Shown here: positions 29,236-42,112 of the stretch, piece by piece
Layout of the letters: every line of letters starts with the position of its first letter
How positions within the stretch are numbered: the stretch's first letter is position 1
Assembly: GCA_956465555.1 (NCBI GenBank)
Contig: OY101115.1
Span: 1,302,001 to 1,366,000, forward strand
Origin: Nitzschia sp. pyKryTriq1
Lineage: Eukaryota > Bacillariophyta > Bacillariophyceae > Bacillariales > Bacillariaceae
DNA: 64,000 bases
Direction of reading: 5' to 3'
The notes under the pieces: model-generated
Told to the model about the DNA's origin: nothing
What the model saw: the letters and a program-made list of their open reading frames with translations, nothing else
Database searches by the model: none
Made by a program: the position numbers and the translations under genes

Positions 29236-32200
29236 ATGGCGACGATTCGATGGGAAATGACCGCGGAGGATCGATCCAACGCCTTGGCGGAAGCGAAAGC
29301 TCGGGGTGTTCCGGAAGGCTGGACGGTCGAATTGGATGTAAGTACTGTACACTATGAATAGTTGTCTGGTTGCCTATGGTGGTGGTGATGGTGGCGGTGG
29401 TGGTGATTGCTGGAGAAGCAGCAAGTCTACCAATGCCATGTTTCACTCACATTGCTCACCTCCATTCATTGCTGATGAATAATTTATGTAGAAACGCAAA
29501 CGCCGCAAGTGGATTGCTCCCAACGGGCGAACCTGCGATTCCATCCCCAAGGCGTTGAGCATGTCGGTTGAAATGGGATTGCTACCTCCCGATACAGTGA
29601 TTGTGCATCACCCCAAACGCCGGGGTCGACCTCCCAAAAACAGCAAGGGCGGCAGCGGTGGCAATCACAGTAGCAGTAGTCACAAAAAACCAAAACTGGC
29701 TCTGGATTTGACCCAATCGGAAGCATCCGCAGCCGCAAGTATGGTGAATCGCCACTCCAAGGCCTATGTCAAGCGATCCTCGATGATGTCGATGGTGGAA
29801 GAAGCAGATGGAGACGAGGAACCGGAAGAGGAAGAAGACGAGGAGGAGGAAGATGACGAAGAAGAGGAGGATGAAATGGAACCTCCTAGTGATCCGGAAA
29901 TTAGTCTGGACTACAAGGGCAGTCACTTGACCACGGTCCACTGGGATCCGAAGGGACCCATGGGGAAAAAGGTGGGCTGGCGGGTGCGAATTGCCGATGA
30001 CAAGTCTAGCGATTGGAAGGAGGGACGCATTGTCAGGTACGATCCCTGTACGCATAAACACAAAGTGCAGTTTCAAGAGGCGACCCGCAGTGTGGATCGA
30101 GTCGATAGCGACAATTGTGCGTGGATTCATTTACGAATGGAAGACGGGGTGCAAGTGGCGACGCGCTTGGTGTGGGCGCATGTCAAGGGGTATGCCTGGT
30201 GGCCGGCCATGGTCATGGAATCCGATGTGCATCAAGCACGGGAAGGATACGTTAGTGTAGAGTTCTTTGGGAGTTTGGAAGTAGCAACGGTTAGGGATGC
30301 GCCGGAATCGCTGAGACCCTTTGATCACGGAAAGGTGGACGACTATATTAGCAAAAATAAGAAAAAAAGAAATGCTTCGGCACTTGCCTTGGCGATGGAT
30401 GAAGAAAGAAGCATTCAGCGTGTGCGAAATGAAGCGGCACGCTGGTATGCGGAAAAGGCCTGGTACATGGCGAACGCGATGGGCAGTAGCTGGTTGGGCA
30501 AACGAGTGCAAATCTTTCGCTCCGATGTCAACTATCCCTACGGAGATGTCATGGCGGGACGAGTCCGACAATATAGTCCCCATCAAAAGAAATGGCTAGT
30601 TTCCTTTGAATTGTCAGAAACGGCACGCAAAAAGTATGACGCTTGTTGGATCAATTTGCAAAGCAAGGAACACAAGGTGCGAGTCTTGGAGAAAGCAAGT
30701 AAGGAACCAAGCGAAGTCGATCTTGCTCCATATGTGGTGGGATTAAACTGCGTGGAAATCGATAATGAGCCTTTGCACAGCAAGGATGCGTCATTTGCTA
30801 AGATCTTGCGAGAACGCTGCAAGGGGTGTGTTGATTACTGGAAAAAGGGCGATACCAAAATTACTTGTACGGCCTGCAACGGATCGTTTCATTTGGGATG
30901 TTTGGATCCTCCCCTGACAACTGAAGCCTACAATCGCTTGGATCTGGACGAATTTCTATGTTCCAAGTGCCTTCCTTGTCGCGGCTGCTATCAAACGGAT
31001 ACTGCCTTTGGAAGTTGTCCCCAGGTCATGCCTCCCACGCTTTCCTTTCCCGACAACGAAAGCTTGGATTTGTGCTCCATGTGCGTCAAGGCATACGAAA
31101 GACGACAGTTCTGCCCCAATTGTGCCCACTCCTGGGACGATGACCACTTTCAAAGAGTCCAGCGTCAAATCAGATGGCAGCAAGCAAATCGTCCCAAGAA
31201 ACGCGGTCGCAAAAGAAAGTACGAAGACCCCAACGCTCCTGCAGATTACCCCTCCTTTACGGCGCCTGCTACCTTACCGAACGACGATCCTATTCCACCC
31301 ATTGCCAAGGTCAATCCGACTTGGTATCATCCGGAGACTTCTCAGTGGGGGTACACAGAAGTTGACATGTTGACGTGCGATTCTTGCAAACTTTGGGTCC
31401 ATGCCGGATGCGCCGGAGTTGACGAAGATGAATACGAACAAACTTCCAACGGCGATCATCCCATTTACAGCAGAGAATTCTTGTGCCGTGTTTGTTGCCG
31501 AAAGCGATGCCTCGACATTATTCACAAGTTGCAACAAGAAGATAACATGCTTCTCTTTGCCGAACCGGTCACGGACAAGATGGCACACAACTACCATGAC
31601 ATTATCAAAAATCCCATGGATCTCCAGACCATGCTCATCCGAGCGGAACGAGAGGAGTACAAGAACTATGCCTGGGTTCGTGAAATGTTCGAGCTTATGG
31701 TGTTGAATGCCTTGACGTTTAATCGATATCATTCCGCATTCTGGAACGAGGCCAAGCGGTATCACAAGGCTTGTTTGCAAAATGTGTGGAAAGCTATGGG
31801 CAAGGCGGCTCCTCCTGGTCGATATGAAGAGGCGATCCAACGAAACTTTGAAAAAGCTAGCGAGGTCAAGCAAACGGAGGAGCGTCGGGTCCAAGAAGAC
31901 AAAACGACCGAAAAGAAAGATCTTGTGGCTGGATCCAAAGTGGCTACTATTAAACTACCAGATCTTCGTTCACCGGCGGCCGACCAGGTTTCCTGTGTTC
32001 CATGCAAGGAAGTCAAACTCAAATCAGTCGACGCTTACTATTGCAGCTGGATGGACAGCTGCTTTGTCTGCGCCAGCAGCGGAGCCTCCGACACCATGTT
32101 GTTCTGCGTGGATTGTGGTGAAGGCTTTCATTCTTTCTGTGTCAATGCTCCAGTTCACAGCATGGATTCCTCGTCCGCAGCAGGCTGGCGGTGTCCCAAT

Positions 32201-35200
32201 TGCAAGATTTGTGAAATTTCGGGTGATACCCCGCAGGACGAGCTCAAGATGTTGTTTTGCGAAATGTGTGACCGTGGCTTTTCGCTTGATTTGTTGGACC
32301 CACCGCTTCCTTCCGCACCACCGGGGCTCTGGATTTGTGGTCAATGCGTCGATTGTAGCAAGTGCCACAATGCTCTCGAACCACATGGGCCATCTCTCAA
32401 GCATTGGTCACGAGATCCTCACCTTTGTTATCGGTGTGGGGGATGTGACGGCTTGGTAGATCAATACAAGCGATTGCGCAAATGTGGAGTCTGCACTGGG
32501 GTCTGGCGGGAAGAGGATACCGACATGGCGCAATGCGTCGACTGTGATGCCAGGGTTCACAGTCGATGTGACCCTAAGGCATTGTCGCACATCAAGAAGA
32601 GGGATGGCACGTCAGACGACGAGTCTTCCAAAATGCCGAGCAAATATCACTGTCCGTCATGTTTGAAACGGAAGGGGATCAAGAAGCAAACATCCGAGAT
32701 TACTCGTGGTCACATGCATCAAGATGCCTGGAAGGTAGTCCGTGACGGAGTGCTTTTGCCCAACGAAAATTGCTCGCCGTTGGAGCTGCAGGAGAAGCTT
32801 ATGGAGCAGATCGACTGGAAGACTCGAAATCTTTGGCGAGACGAATATCGCAAGGTGGTCTTGGAGGGTGTCCGATTCTTACAAATGGCAAAGGATCAAT
32901 TTGGAGATCCACGATATCTCATGGATAGATTTTGGCAAGAAAACGTCGACTTGCCGGCTTGGATGGGACAACGAGCGACTCGATTCATCCATATCGCCAA
33001 GAAACTCAAGCTCGAAAGTCTTGGTTTTTCGGCTAGGCGAATTGAGTTTTGCGTCCTCATTTCCAAGTTGGCGGCGAGTTGGCTAAAGGTTGCATGTCGA
33101 ACCATGGGTCTCAAAACTAAGAAGCACATCAAGGGTTATGAGAGAGTCAGCAAGCTCCTTGCCCCGCCCCACGAGTCGGGGACTGTCGAATTGGCCTATG
33201 ATCAGATTCGGTGTGAACGCAATCGAAATATCATCAACAAGGACGAATGGCTCGAAAAGTTTGAAGCGCGTCTCAGACCAGTCATCGAAGCCAATGTCTT
33301 TGGAAATACAGACGTGGAAATGGTGACTGATGTAGAATTGGCTCCCAGTGGGAAAAAGAAGGAATACCAACTTGCCAAGCCGTTGTGTGGATGGAACGAA
33401 TTCATTAACCAGACCGATTTCGAAAACAAATGGGAAGATGCGAGGGAGTGCTGTCTATGCCACCTATGCGGCGATGACGACGCGGGTCTTCCGGACCATT
33501 TGAGCGACGAGCCAAGCGACCCTAGCAAGCCAGCCGTTGCTCACGTCGGTCGATTGTTGCCCATGGGAGACGGTCTCTGGGTCCATGCATCTTGTTCTCT
33601 GTGGAGCTCAGAGACATGGGAGGCGGAAAGCGGAGGCCTCATCAACGCCATGGAAAAGGCGAGATCCAGAGGCTCCCAGCTACGTTGTTTTGGCTGTGGC
33701 AGACCGGGTGCAACAGTGGGATGCATAAAGACCAATTGCAACTGCAACTATCACTTCCCCTGCGCTTACGCCTGTGGTGCTGTCTTCACGTCGTCGAAAC
33801 AAATGTACTGTTCCGCCCACAAAGACGACACAGACGATATCGTCAAAAACCCAAGCATCGAGCTGATGAAAACCCTTATTGTCGCACCTGAGAAGGCAAA
33901 GCCGTTCCAGGAAAAGGACGCAGGAGAGTCCGAGGGAAGCCTGTGCTCGCGAGTAGGATCATTGGTGGTACATTCCCTCGGCGAAGTCGCCCAGGATCGA
34001 GACGGATTCCATTCTGAAGATTACATCATGCCACCAGGTTATATCTCTACTCGTATTTACTGGTCTACCGTAACACCCAGGACCCGAACTGTGTATGTGA
34101 TGAAGATTGAAAAGTCTGCCAGCGGTAAACCCGTCTTTACGATCACACCCGCCGACAATCCCATGGCCAAATTGAAGTCTTCGTCGGTCAACCATGTGTA
34201 CAGTCAATTGATTGAAAAGGTTAAGGAAGTGAACGAGGATTACTTTTCTCATGGAGATTTATTCTCGAAGTTACCGACAGAGCGGTTGAGCCGTAAGAAG
34301 ATATTTGGTTTGAATGGTCCACAGGTAAGCTTTTGAAAATGGATGGATTTTAGTGGGCAACAAAGATGTAGAACAACAGTTGCTCACGCTTGTTGTCTTA
34401 AGTTTTTCGGATTTGGAGTGAATTACATTCGAAGAGCTCTGGAGTACAGCCATGGCGTAGAAGCCGTCGTGGCACCTATCACGGATGCCTCTCCTCAATA
34501 TCGTTTCTGTTTCCTTCAACCGTCAGAAGAATCCATCGTGGAGCTTCAACGACGAAGAGCAGCCGTGGCCGCTGAAAAGAAGCTCGAAAACTCGAGTGGT
34601 TGTGCTCGTACCGAAGGCGTTACAGCCGTGACCCGAAGCGGCGGCAGTGATCGTATCACCCGTGCACTGGTCCGCAGCGCTGACATCGAGAGTGCGGCCA
34701 CCGACTCTTTGGGCAAAAAGGCAGACCCGGAAAAAGCTAAGGCGGACCGAAGCCGCGACCAGGCCAAGTATCGTGAAATGAATGCAGTACCCATCGAACA
34801 ACGGCTGGTAGCGAAGCGCTCTCACATTCACGGATGGGGCCTATTCACAAAGAATGAACTACCCAAGGACTCCATGATTGTCGAGTACATGGGAGAAATT
34901 GTACGTCGATCGGTGGCTGACACGCGAGAGAAGCAGTACGAGATTTCAGGGGAAGGATCTTGTTACATGTTTCGCTTGGATCTCGAGAGGATTGTGGATG
35001 CCACTAAGATTGGATGCATGGCTCGTTTTATGAATCATTCTTGCCAGCCCAATGCCTATGCAAAGGTCATTTCAGTCGACACGGCTGGACAAGATAAGAA
35101 GATCATGGTTTTTGCTTTGCGAGACATCAAGGCTGGCGAGGAAATTACATATGACTACAAGTTTCAAGTGGAAGATGGTAGTCTGAAGTGCACTTGCGGT

Positions 35201-35230
35201 GCTCCAGGCTGCATCGGCCGCATGAACTAG
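29236..35230 (+). CDS. Trithorax-type histone lysine methyltransferase (PWWP, PHD, bromo, FYR, SET)
   Basis: Exons 29236-29337, 29492-34324 and 34403-35230 give 1,920 residues, the largest protein here. Domains in order: an MBD-like opening (PEGWTVELDKRKRRKW, split by intron 1); AT-hook-like KRRGRPPKNSKGG; an acidic run; a Tudor-like segment; PWWP with VWAHVKGYAWWPAM (~259); a second Tudor-like segment; PHD fingers (~477 on, with two more cysteine clusters); a bromodomain (~710-798, NPMDLQTML and NALTFN); further PHD fingers (~891-1090); an extended PHD (~1353-1480) ending CNYHFPCAYACG; FYRN (PPGYISTRIYWS); FYRC (FFGFGVNYIRRAL, at the exon 3 start); SET (HGWGLFTKNE, ARFMNHSCQPNA, EEITYDYKF) and post-SET CTCGAPGCIGRMN. 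It should methylate histone H3, probably at lysine 4, inferred from the FYR-SET layout. Confidence 0.93.
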
Positions 35231-35318
35231 TAGACTTGTCGATTGATTCAAAATAATATACTGAGATTATTCTATCAGTAAAGCAATGATAGTCAAGGGA
35301 GCTAGAACATTATTCACG

Positions 35319-36071
35319 TCATATGCGAAAGCTTTTGATGATCCGCCCCGTTTCTCGCTTTGCATCTCGTTCTTTGATATCCGCTCGTTTGTCTCGAACA
35401 TTCTTTCCTCGACAAAGAGCAATTTGAATTTTGATGCGATTGTCATCATTGAAGTAGGCCTTGAGGGGGACCACAGTCATTCCCTTTTGTTCCGACTGCT
35501 GTTGAAATTTACGCGCTTGCGATGCATGTACGAGCAACGGTCTCGGTCGTCGCTCTTCGTGTTGAAAGTAAGACCCGGACATGGTATGTTTTCCAATATG
35601 GCAGTTCATCAAGGTGCATCCTCGGCCATCCTTGTTGGCTTTGACAAAGGCATCTTGAAGATTCATTTTCCCATCGCGAATCGATTTCACTTCGGTGCCC
35701 ACAAGCGAGATGCCCGCCTCGAGCGTTTCCAAGACCTCAAAGTTTCGTCGGGCTTGTCGATTGACACAAATCGTATTGTCCTTGGGTTTTTTCTTCTTTT
35801 TTCCCGATTTGGCGAGAAAGAGACTGGTGGATGATGACGACGGCGATGAGATTGGAGAATAAAATGTTGTTGGATCGTTCCAGGACGGCGACTTGGTGGT
35901 GCGGCTACCGGTACCGGTATTGGCCAGCACCGGTGAAAAGGAGGATACCGGCGACCACACGACAAGAAGAAGAAGAACCATCAAACAGACCGAAATTGTG
36001 GACTCCTGCGGCGCTGCCAGTACTCGTATTAGACTCCTCTGTCTACCGGTGTAACAAGACGAGCGACCCAT
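35319..36071 (-). CDS. smpB: SmpB, tmRNA-binding protein, probably plastid-targeted
   Basis: Single exon. The likely start at 36071 gives 250 residues; an in-frame ATG 20 codons further out is possible. A hydrophobic leader (VCLMVLLLLVVWSPVSSFSPV) with an S-S-F-S-P cleavage-like motif and a Ser/Thr-rich stretch suggests a bipartite plastid presequence. The mature domain is complete SmpB: NRQARRNFEVLETLEAGISL, VGTEVKSIRDGKMNLQDAFV, NCHIGKHTM and the C-terminal tail KRADIKERDAKRETGRI. SmpB delivers tmRNA to stalled ribosomes. Plastid genomes of many diatoms are known to carry an ssrA (tmRNA) gene, so this nuclear gene would supply its partner. It is convergent with the Trithorax-type gene, 88 bp apart. 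Confidence 0.92.
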   Translation of the reverse strand: MGRSSCYTGRQRSLIRVLAAPQESTISVCLMVLLLLVVWSPVSSFSPVLANTGTGSRTTKSPSWNDPTTFYSPISSPSSSSTSLFLAKSGKKKKKPKDNTICVNRQARRNFEVLETLEAGISLVGTEVKSIRDGKMNLQDAFVKANKDGRGCTLMNCHIGKHTMSGSYFQHEERRPRPLLVHASQARKFQQQSEQKGMTVVPLKAYFNDDNRIKIQIALCRGKNVRDKRADIKERDAKRETGRIIKSFRI

Positions 36072-36131
36072 GATGCGATGCGATGCGATGCAACCAGGGA
36101 TCGAGACCTTTTCCGCCTGTTGCTTTCGCAC

Positions 36132-36593
36132 GGTACAAGCACAGTGTTGGTAGTCTTTGATGTGAGTTGGTTGCGAGCTAGCGAAGTCAGATTAAGAAAC
36201 AACTGTGGTCTGTAGTGCATCGTACCGTAAACAAGTCGACAAGTACCATGATGATGATGATGATGCACATACAACTGTTACATGTTGTCTGTTGTCACTT
36301 ATTTCCATCGTGGCGACGACTCATCCGACTGGCTGTGAGCGAAATGATACTACGGCTGATGGACGGACGCACTTGGTGTTGGTTCGACCAGTTGGATTAG
36401 AATGACCGCCCCATGTATGTAGTTTTTGAATATTATTTTTTGCAATGACCTCGTATCACGAGTAAATATGCGTCGACGATGCTGATGAAGGCATGAATGA
36501 AAAATGGGTGCTGAACCAGACTGCCTCCTCGACTGCACAATACTTGTACTCACTTCGAATACAGTACGAGTACTCAGTAGCCAGTAGATCACG
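36132..36593. other. Divergent intergenic region
   Basis: About 460 bp between SmpB and the transporter gene, with an ATG trinucleotide run near 36248-36266. No gene seen. Confidence 0.5.
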
Positions 36594-37923
36594 ATGATGA
36601 AAGACGAAGAAGAAGAGTCGTCGCCTCCGAACGTAGAGGTCGACTCAGGCGGCGGCGATGGCACGGACGAACTCATGCCTTCCAAATTGGCTGTAGCTCG
36701 TGGGGGTAGTAGTATCGGGGAAGCCAAGCAACGCGCCGTGAAAAAGACACGAGAACCTCGAGATCCCACCAAGCGCAGAGCACGCAAAGAGAAAGATCAA
36801 AATGCCACTGCTGTTGCTATCAAGTACGCCGCCTTGTTTTTGCTGGTCGCTCAAATGGTGGGTTTGGTCATGTTGATGAGATATTCTAGGACCAACCAAG
36901 ACTCCACACAACCGCTCTACTTGGCGTCGACGGCTGTTTTTCTCATGGAAGTCATGAAACTGGTCATTTGCTGCGGTGTCATCGCCTACCAAAGTGGCGG
37001 CAACTTGCTAGGGGAACTCAACAAGCACGTCGTCAACGCTCCTGTCGAAATGCTAAAGTTGAGTGTGCCATCGTTCTTGTACACTGTGCAAAACAATCTC
37101 TTGTATTTGGCCTTGACAAACTTGGATGCAGCCACGTATCAAGTGTGCTATCAACTCAAGATTCTTACCACGGCTGTCTTTAGCATGGTTCTACTACAGG
37201 TATGTGTGTATGTACGAGTACGATACGTTTGGGCGCACTCTCGAATCGTCATCATCATCAAGTGATCAACATCAACATCAACCAACTTCAAACTCATCCT
37301 TTCATCGTCATCGTCGTCGTCATCATCACTCTTAGCGCAAATTTTCTATCCAAAAATGGGCAGCCCTCATCATGTTGACGATTGGGGTTTCCATTGTTCA
37401 AATATCAGGGAGTAGGGATTCGTCAGTATCGGATACCGAAAAGAACAACCGCTTTGTGGGGCTGGTAGCTGTCTTGTGTGCCGCGTGTACGTCGGGCTTC
37501 TCCGGGGTCTACTTTGAGAAGATTCTCAAGGGAAGCAAGACATCGTTGTGGCTTCGAAATGTTCAGATGGGATTGCCATCCGTGGGGATTGCGTTGATTA
37601 CCGTCTTTGCCAAGGATTCTGCCGCGATTGGAACACAAGGCTTTTTGGGGGGATACACGCCGATTGTCTGGACTGTCGTCACCATCCAAGCAGTGGGAGG
37701 ACTTATTGTGGCAGTGGTGGTTAAGTATGCGGACAACGTGCTCAAGGTCTTTGCGACGTCCTTTAGTATCGTCATCTCTTGCGTATTGTCGGCCATTTTC
37801 TTCGATTTTCATGCTTCCGGAGGGTTTGTGGTAGGCGCTTCCTTTGTTGTGGTGGCGACAGGGCTCTATTCGCAACCAGAAGGGAAGAAACGGCGCACGC
37901 CGGTACTTCCAACAACCAAGTAA
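36594..37923 (+). CDS. Nucleotide-sugar transporter (SLC35A/UDP-galactose type)
   Basis: Exons 36594-37199 and 37336-37923 (intron 136 bp) give 397 residues; a second ATG follows immediately. After ~75 charged cytosolic residues come about ten membrane segments. The family signature is clear: LSVPSFLYTVQNNLLYLALTNLDAATYQV followed by YQLKILTTAVFSMVLL (intron here), then RKFSIQKWAALIMLTIGV, GFSGVYFEKILKG and WLRNVQMGLPSV. These match SLC35A-type antiporters that bring UDP-galactose, UDP-GlcNAc or CMP-sialic acid into the Golgi in exchange for the nucleoside monophosphate. The exact sugar cannot be read from sequence. It could supply a Golgi transferase such as the Fringe-like enzyme in this window, but that link is only inferred. 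Confidence 0.88.
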
Positions 37924-38065
37924 TAGTACTGTATAGGACTCTATAGTAATAGTGTAACAACGTACCTGTACAATACAATATAATGATACATAGCGGAAGA
38001 AGAATCCAATTTGTTGGTCTCTAATGGTACAAGGAGGAATTATTCTACTATGGAGAAAGGGAGTG

Positions 38066-41000
38066 TTAATTCTGGGCAAAGGTACTCTTGCGTTGCGTGT
38101 ACCGCTGCAATAGCTCCAAGACTCGCTTGTTCTGGACGCGCCGAGAATCCAATTTTGTGTCGTAAGCTCCTTCGGCCGAGATTGGTTCAATCTCGATATC
38201 GCCTAAAAGTTCGGGAACATGAAGTCTGCCTTCTCCAATGTCCTTGCAGGCAATCAACAAGTCATGGCTATAATATCAAGAAGATAAAAAATAAAAACAA
38301 ATCAACAAAGTGTGGTGAGATGAGACTGGTGGAAATCATGCCAGGCAGCGTGTCCCTTTCTGCAACTTACGCAATAGTGTCCGTAACTACAGAATCTCCT
38401 TTGTAATCGTCATGATTGCGGACAAAGTTTCGAATCCATGTAGCCGGCGTCACTAATTCCCCAGTGGCACGCTTCTCAATAAATTCCAAATAGGTCGAAA
38501 GCCGCTTCATAGTGATTGCATCCGCACCAATGTGGTCCAGGTAGGCACGAACCAATGGAATCAGACCCGGGAAGTAGTCACCCTTGCCACACATGATTTC
38601 TGCCATTGACATTTCTTCGTATGCATTCTCCTCCTCGCTTCCGGGGGCAGATGGTGCTTGGCGCCGTTTATCGCTCACACCATTTTCGTCCTCCTCGCTT
38701 TCCATTACCTCTCTGTTTGTTTCTCCGTTCGCAATATCTCCATTGACAGCTTTGGAAAACATCGAGGCATATTTGACACCGAAACCATCATCGCCTTCTT
38801 CCAATGGAGCTAAGTGTCTTCGAAAGAAGAATTTCCCCTTGGCCGCGGCATTTCTACTGTGCGCTCGTTGCATGTTGGCGTCGACTTTGCTGATGGGAAT
38901 GTACAGGTTTAGGTCAAAGGTCAAGATAACTCGTTGCAACAATACAGTGAAAACAGCAAAGGCTGCATTTTCAAAGTCAGTGAGCTGCATCTCCATACTT
39001 CGGAACTCTGTTCGCCAACCAATATGGGGATCGTTAGGATCGTTCCGAGGGGGTGGAGGCTTCCAGCGTACCGTTTGCCTTTAACAAAGAAACAAAATTC
39101 GGCGTTAGGCCCCATGCTACACAGTGCTGAATTGCGGCCAGAAATACCGACGTTGGTCTTACCAATTTGTACTCTGAATGGATTCAAAGTGCTCTGTCTG
39201 AATCTCGTCGTCAACTTCTTCCACCGCGCCATCAAACACAACAAGTGGATCTCTGATAAACAAGTGGGCAATGTGCTGGGCAAGGGCTGGGTCGATACCT
39301 TCGCTTCGAAGTTGGGCATACTTTTCTTCGTCAATTGGTAGAGGAATATCATTGTACATATTCAAGACACGGTTTCCTAGTCCGTCTTTTGCCGTGACGG
39401 GGGCGGGAGACTGATATATGTAGGTACTGATCGAATCATACCGACTTTTATAGATCCGCCTTTCCCCTGCTGCGTTGTAATATTCATACGGAGCATTAGG
39501 GTCGTCGCGCCCACGTTCCGCTGGCGTGCGACAGTCGACGCTCTCGCTAATAATCCCCCACCGGGCATCGGTGTCCAATATCCTTCCTTTCATCAAGGGG
39601 GTGGAGGCTGTCAAGGCCATCATACTAGCGAAACAGGAGCATAGTGAGCATCGACATCTACGAAAATCGAGTAGAAGTTCTCCAATTACTTACATCGGGG
39701 CCATCACAGCCAACTGGTCGTAGATGAAACGACTTTCCTCGACATCTTTAGCCTGAAAAGTGATTTGCAAGCAACAGCAGCCCATACCGAACGCCATTGC
39801 ATCCATATGTACGGCAGCCCTGGTCGTTTCAATACTACTTTTGATATCATCTGGCTGGGAGACAACTTCGGGTTCTTTTGGCGGAGCTTCAAGCACAGCT
39901 GTCGAACCACCAGCGATCGAAACGGTTCCACCGAGCAAAGAGGCTACATCTTCCTGATCAGCCGCTCTGAACAAGGGCGTTCCAGACCCAATACGTTTCA
40001 TTTCAGAATTATTTGGTTGCGTTCGCGTAGAAACTTTGTGCAGAAATGGAATGTTTCCGCCCTCACTGTGCATGGGTAGATAATATCCATTCTGAAGCCG
40101 AATCCAACCTAGAGCAAAGAGAAAATCACAATCAATAACAGAGCCATCATTGAACGCAAACACTGTGGATCCAACAATCACGACATACCTGGGACATTGG
40201 GAATTTCGTATCCAACGACTACATCTCCGTTCCTTGGCCAATCGGCATCGGGTACGATCACACCAGGAGCACTTCTGTAGAACAATCCCATGCAACCTTC
40301 GCAACGGACATCTACCAACCATTTCTTCATCGTCACCATATCACTTGCTTCCTCAATCTCTTCGTCCCTGGACGATTTTGAACACCCGACGATCACAAAA
40401 TCAGTTCCATATTTTTCCTCGGAGAAGTCACCTTTCCCATATCGCCAGAGCTATCACATCAACAACATAACATGGGGTTAGATATCATATGGGGAGTATG
40501 ATGAACATGTCCTTGTCCCTGTTCGTCGGCTCGAATCGTCTTACCTGCTGGGTATCACTACCACAGCACCCATCAACATCACCATGCGGCGTAGCTTCGA
40601 AGTTTGCGAACTCTGGAGTATTGACATCCCGAAACAAGGGAACCCGAATGCTCACTTTACTACCTCGGCGTTCTCTGATATTTGCTGTCAATGTCCCGAA
40701 ACGCGGATGCGGATTGATTATTCCATCACCAATATAATCACTGAGCGTGCGTGATCCTCCAACAGGCACAGCAGGTACACAGCCATCATCTCCCTGTGCA
40801 CCGATCATCGGAAATGCCGAGACTGTAGGCGCGATTTCGTTTTCGTTCAATACTGTCAAGATCCGTTTTCGGCGGAGTCTCATATTCCTTTCCACACGTA
40901 AAAGATCTGTCGTGAAGCCAGTATAAGGGCGATGGGGAGTTGCTTCCACCATCCAAGCGCCATATTCTGGAACCCAATTACACCCCTCAACAATCTGTTT

Positions 41001-41438
41001 GTTCTCCAACTCCTTACGATTCAATTCGTCCATGATCTTTCAAGGGCTCGAGTTAGTTTCTTTGTTCCGGGCACAAAAAAGACTGCTCATACATAACATG
41101 ATCTTTCACTTCACTTCACTTCACTTACTTCCTTTGCGCGAAGCGACAGCCGGACCTTCTTGGTCTCTGGGTCAACGTGGAACACGCCATATTCAATCTC
41201 GTCTCCCCACAAAAGCTCGTCACCTCGAAGATCTTTCACACGGTTGTACGTGGAAATGAACTGCCTTACTCCCGCGTTTCGAATATATCCCAAATTCTTT
41301 TTCGACTCGTCCCAAGTTTTGGGCACTCCCACCTTGAGAAGACCTGTACTCGTACAGAAAGACATAGGAATTCGTGAGCCATACAACCTAAGCGATAGAG
41401 CAGCGACAACTAATGCATTCCAACTAGTTCTTACCCAT
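38066..41438 (-). CDS. GCLC: Glutamate-cysteine ligase catalytic subunit, eight exons
   Basis: First and rate-limiting enzyme of glutathione synthesis, joining Glu and Cys with ATP. Exons on the minus strand: 41438-41435, 41343-41129, 41036-40545, 40450-40189, 40108-39694, 39624-39163, 39078-38371 and 38267-38066. All introns are 69-103 bp GT-AG and all phases agree, giving about 919 residues against ~640 in animals; the excess is in low-complexity insertions. Landmarks: [52 protein letters not shown] with [24 protein letters not shown] (joined across an intron), [27 protein letters not shown] (joined), [21 protein letters not shown] and [10 protein letters not shown]. This is the eukaryotic non-plant type, not the bacterial GshA-like type of land plants. 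The coding part of exon 1 is only ATGG. Confidence 0.95.
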
Positions 41439-42049
41439 CGTTAAAGTAAACCCTGAAACAAGAGCTGACGACAGAGAAAAAGCGAGGCAATAGATAACTA
41501 TACACCTCCACCTCCCTGCTTGCATGTCAAGCAATTTTCAGACTATAGTTGTTCTGGATTCCTGTTAGAGGGATCGGCAGTTTGTAGGATTGTTTCCTCT
41601 TTCTAAGCTGATCCTTTCAAAGAGCTTCTTTTCTATTCTTGCTAGTATGCCTTCTCAGGCAATTTCGACGGGTGGTCGTCGATCGATACAAGAATAAGAT
41701 GGATGGGAATCATCTCAAATCTCAACCTCGAACGAAGATGCGGTGACGCAGATCCTTCACACTTTTTCGAGTCGTTTTCCGGGGGCCAACAACGAACGAC
41801 GAAGAACCTCCCGCCGAAATCTCCTGCGCGAAGCCATGCGACGAGACAGGCAGACACATTCGCCCGCGCCAACTTTGCAGATGTGATGCATACACGAACG
41901 CCCAACGCCCCCCGCCCCCTACTACTGGCGCCCCCCCCCGTTTCTTCAAAGCGTTCGCACCTGCAAGTCTGCAATTCCCGGCCCAAAGACTCGCATGAGT
42001 CGGCTAGTTGGCGAGACACTACTGTACCGGGTACCGGTACCGTACGTGT
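41439..42049. other. Intergenic region upstream of GCLC
   Basis: About 600 bp. A long open frame runs through it into the minisatellite, but it has no domain and its length is repeat-driven. No supported gene. Confidence 0.5.
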
Positions 42050-42112
42050 TCCAGTACGTACAGTACGTACAGTACGTACAGGGTACGTACAGTACGTACA
42101 GCACGTACGTAA
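42050..42112. repeat. Tandem GTACGTACA-type repeats
   Basis: Six imperfect units of AGTACGTAC directly abut the 15-bp minisatellite. TACCGGTA at 42032-42039 lies just upstream. Confidence 0.75.
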
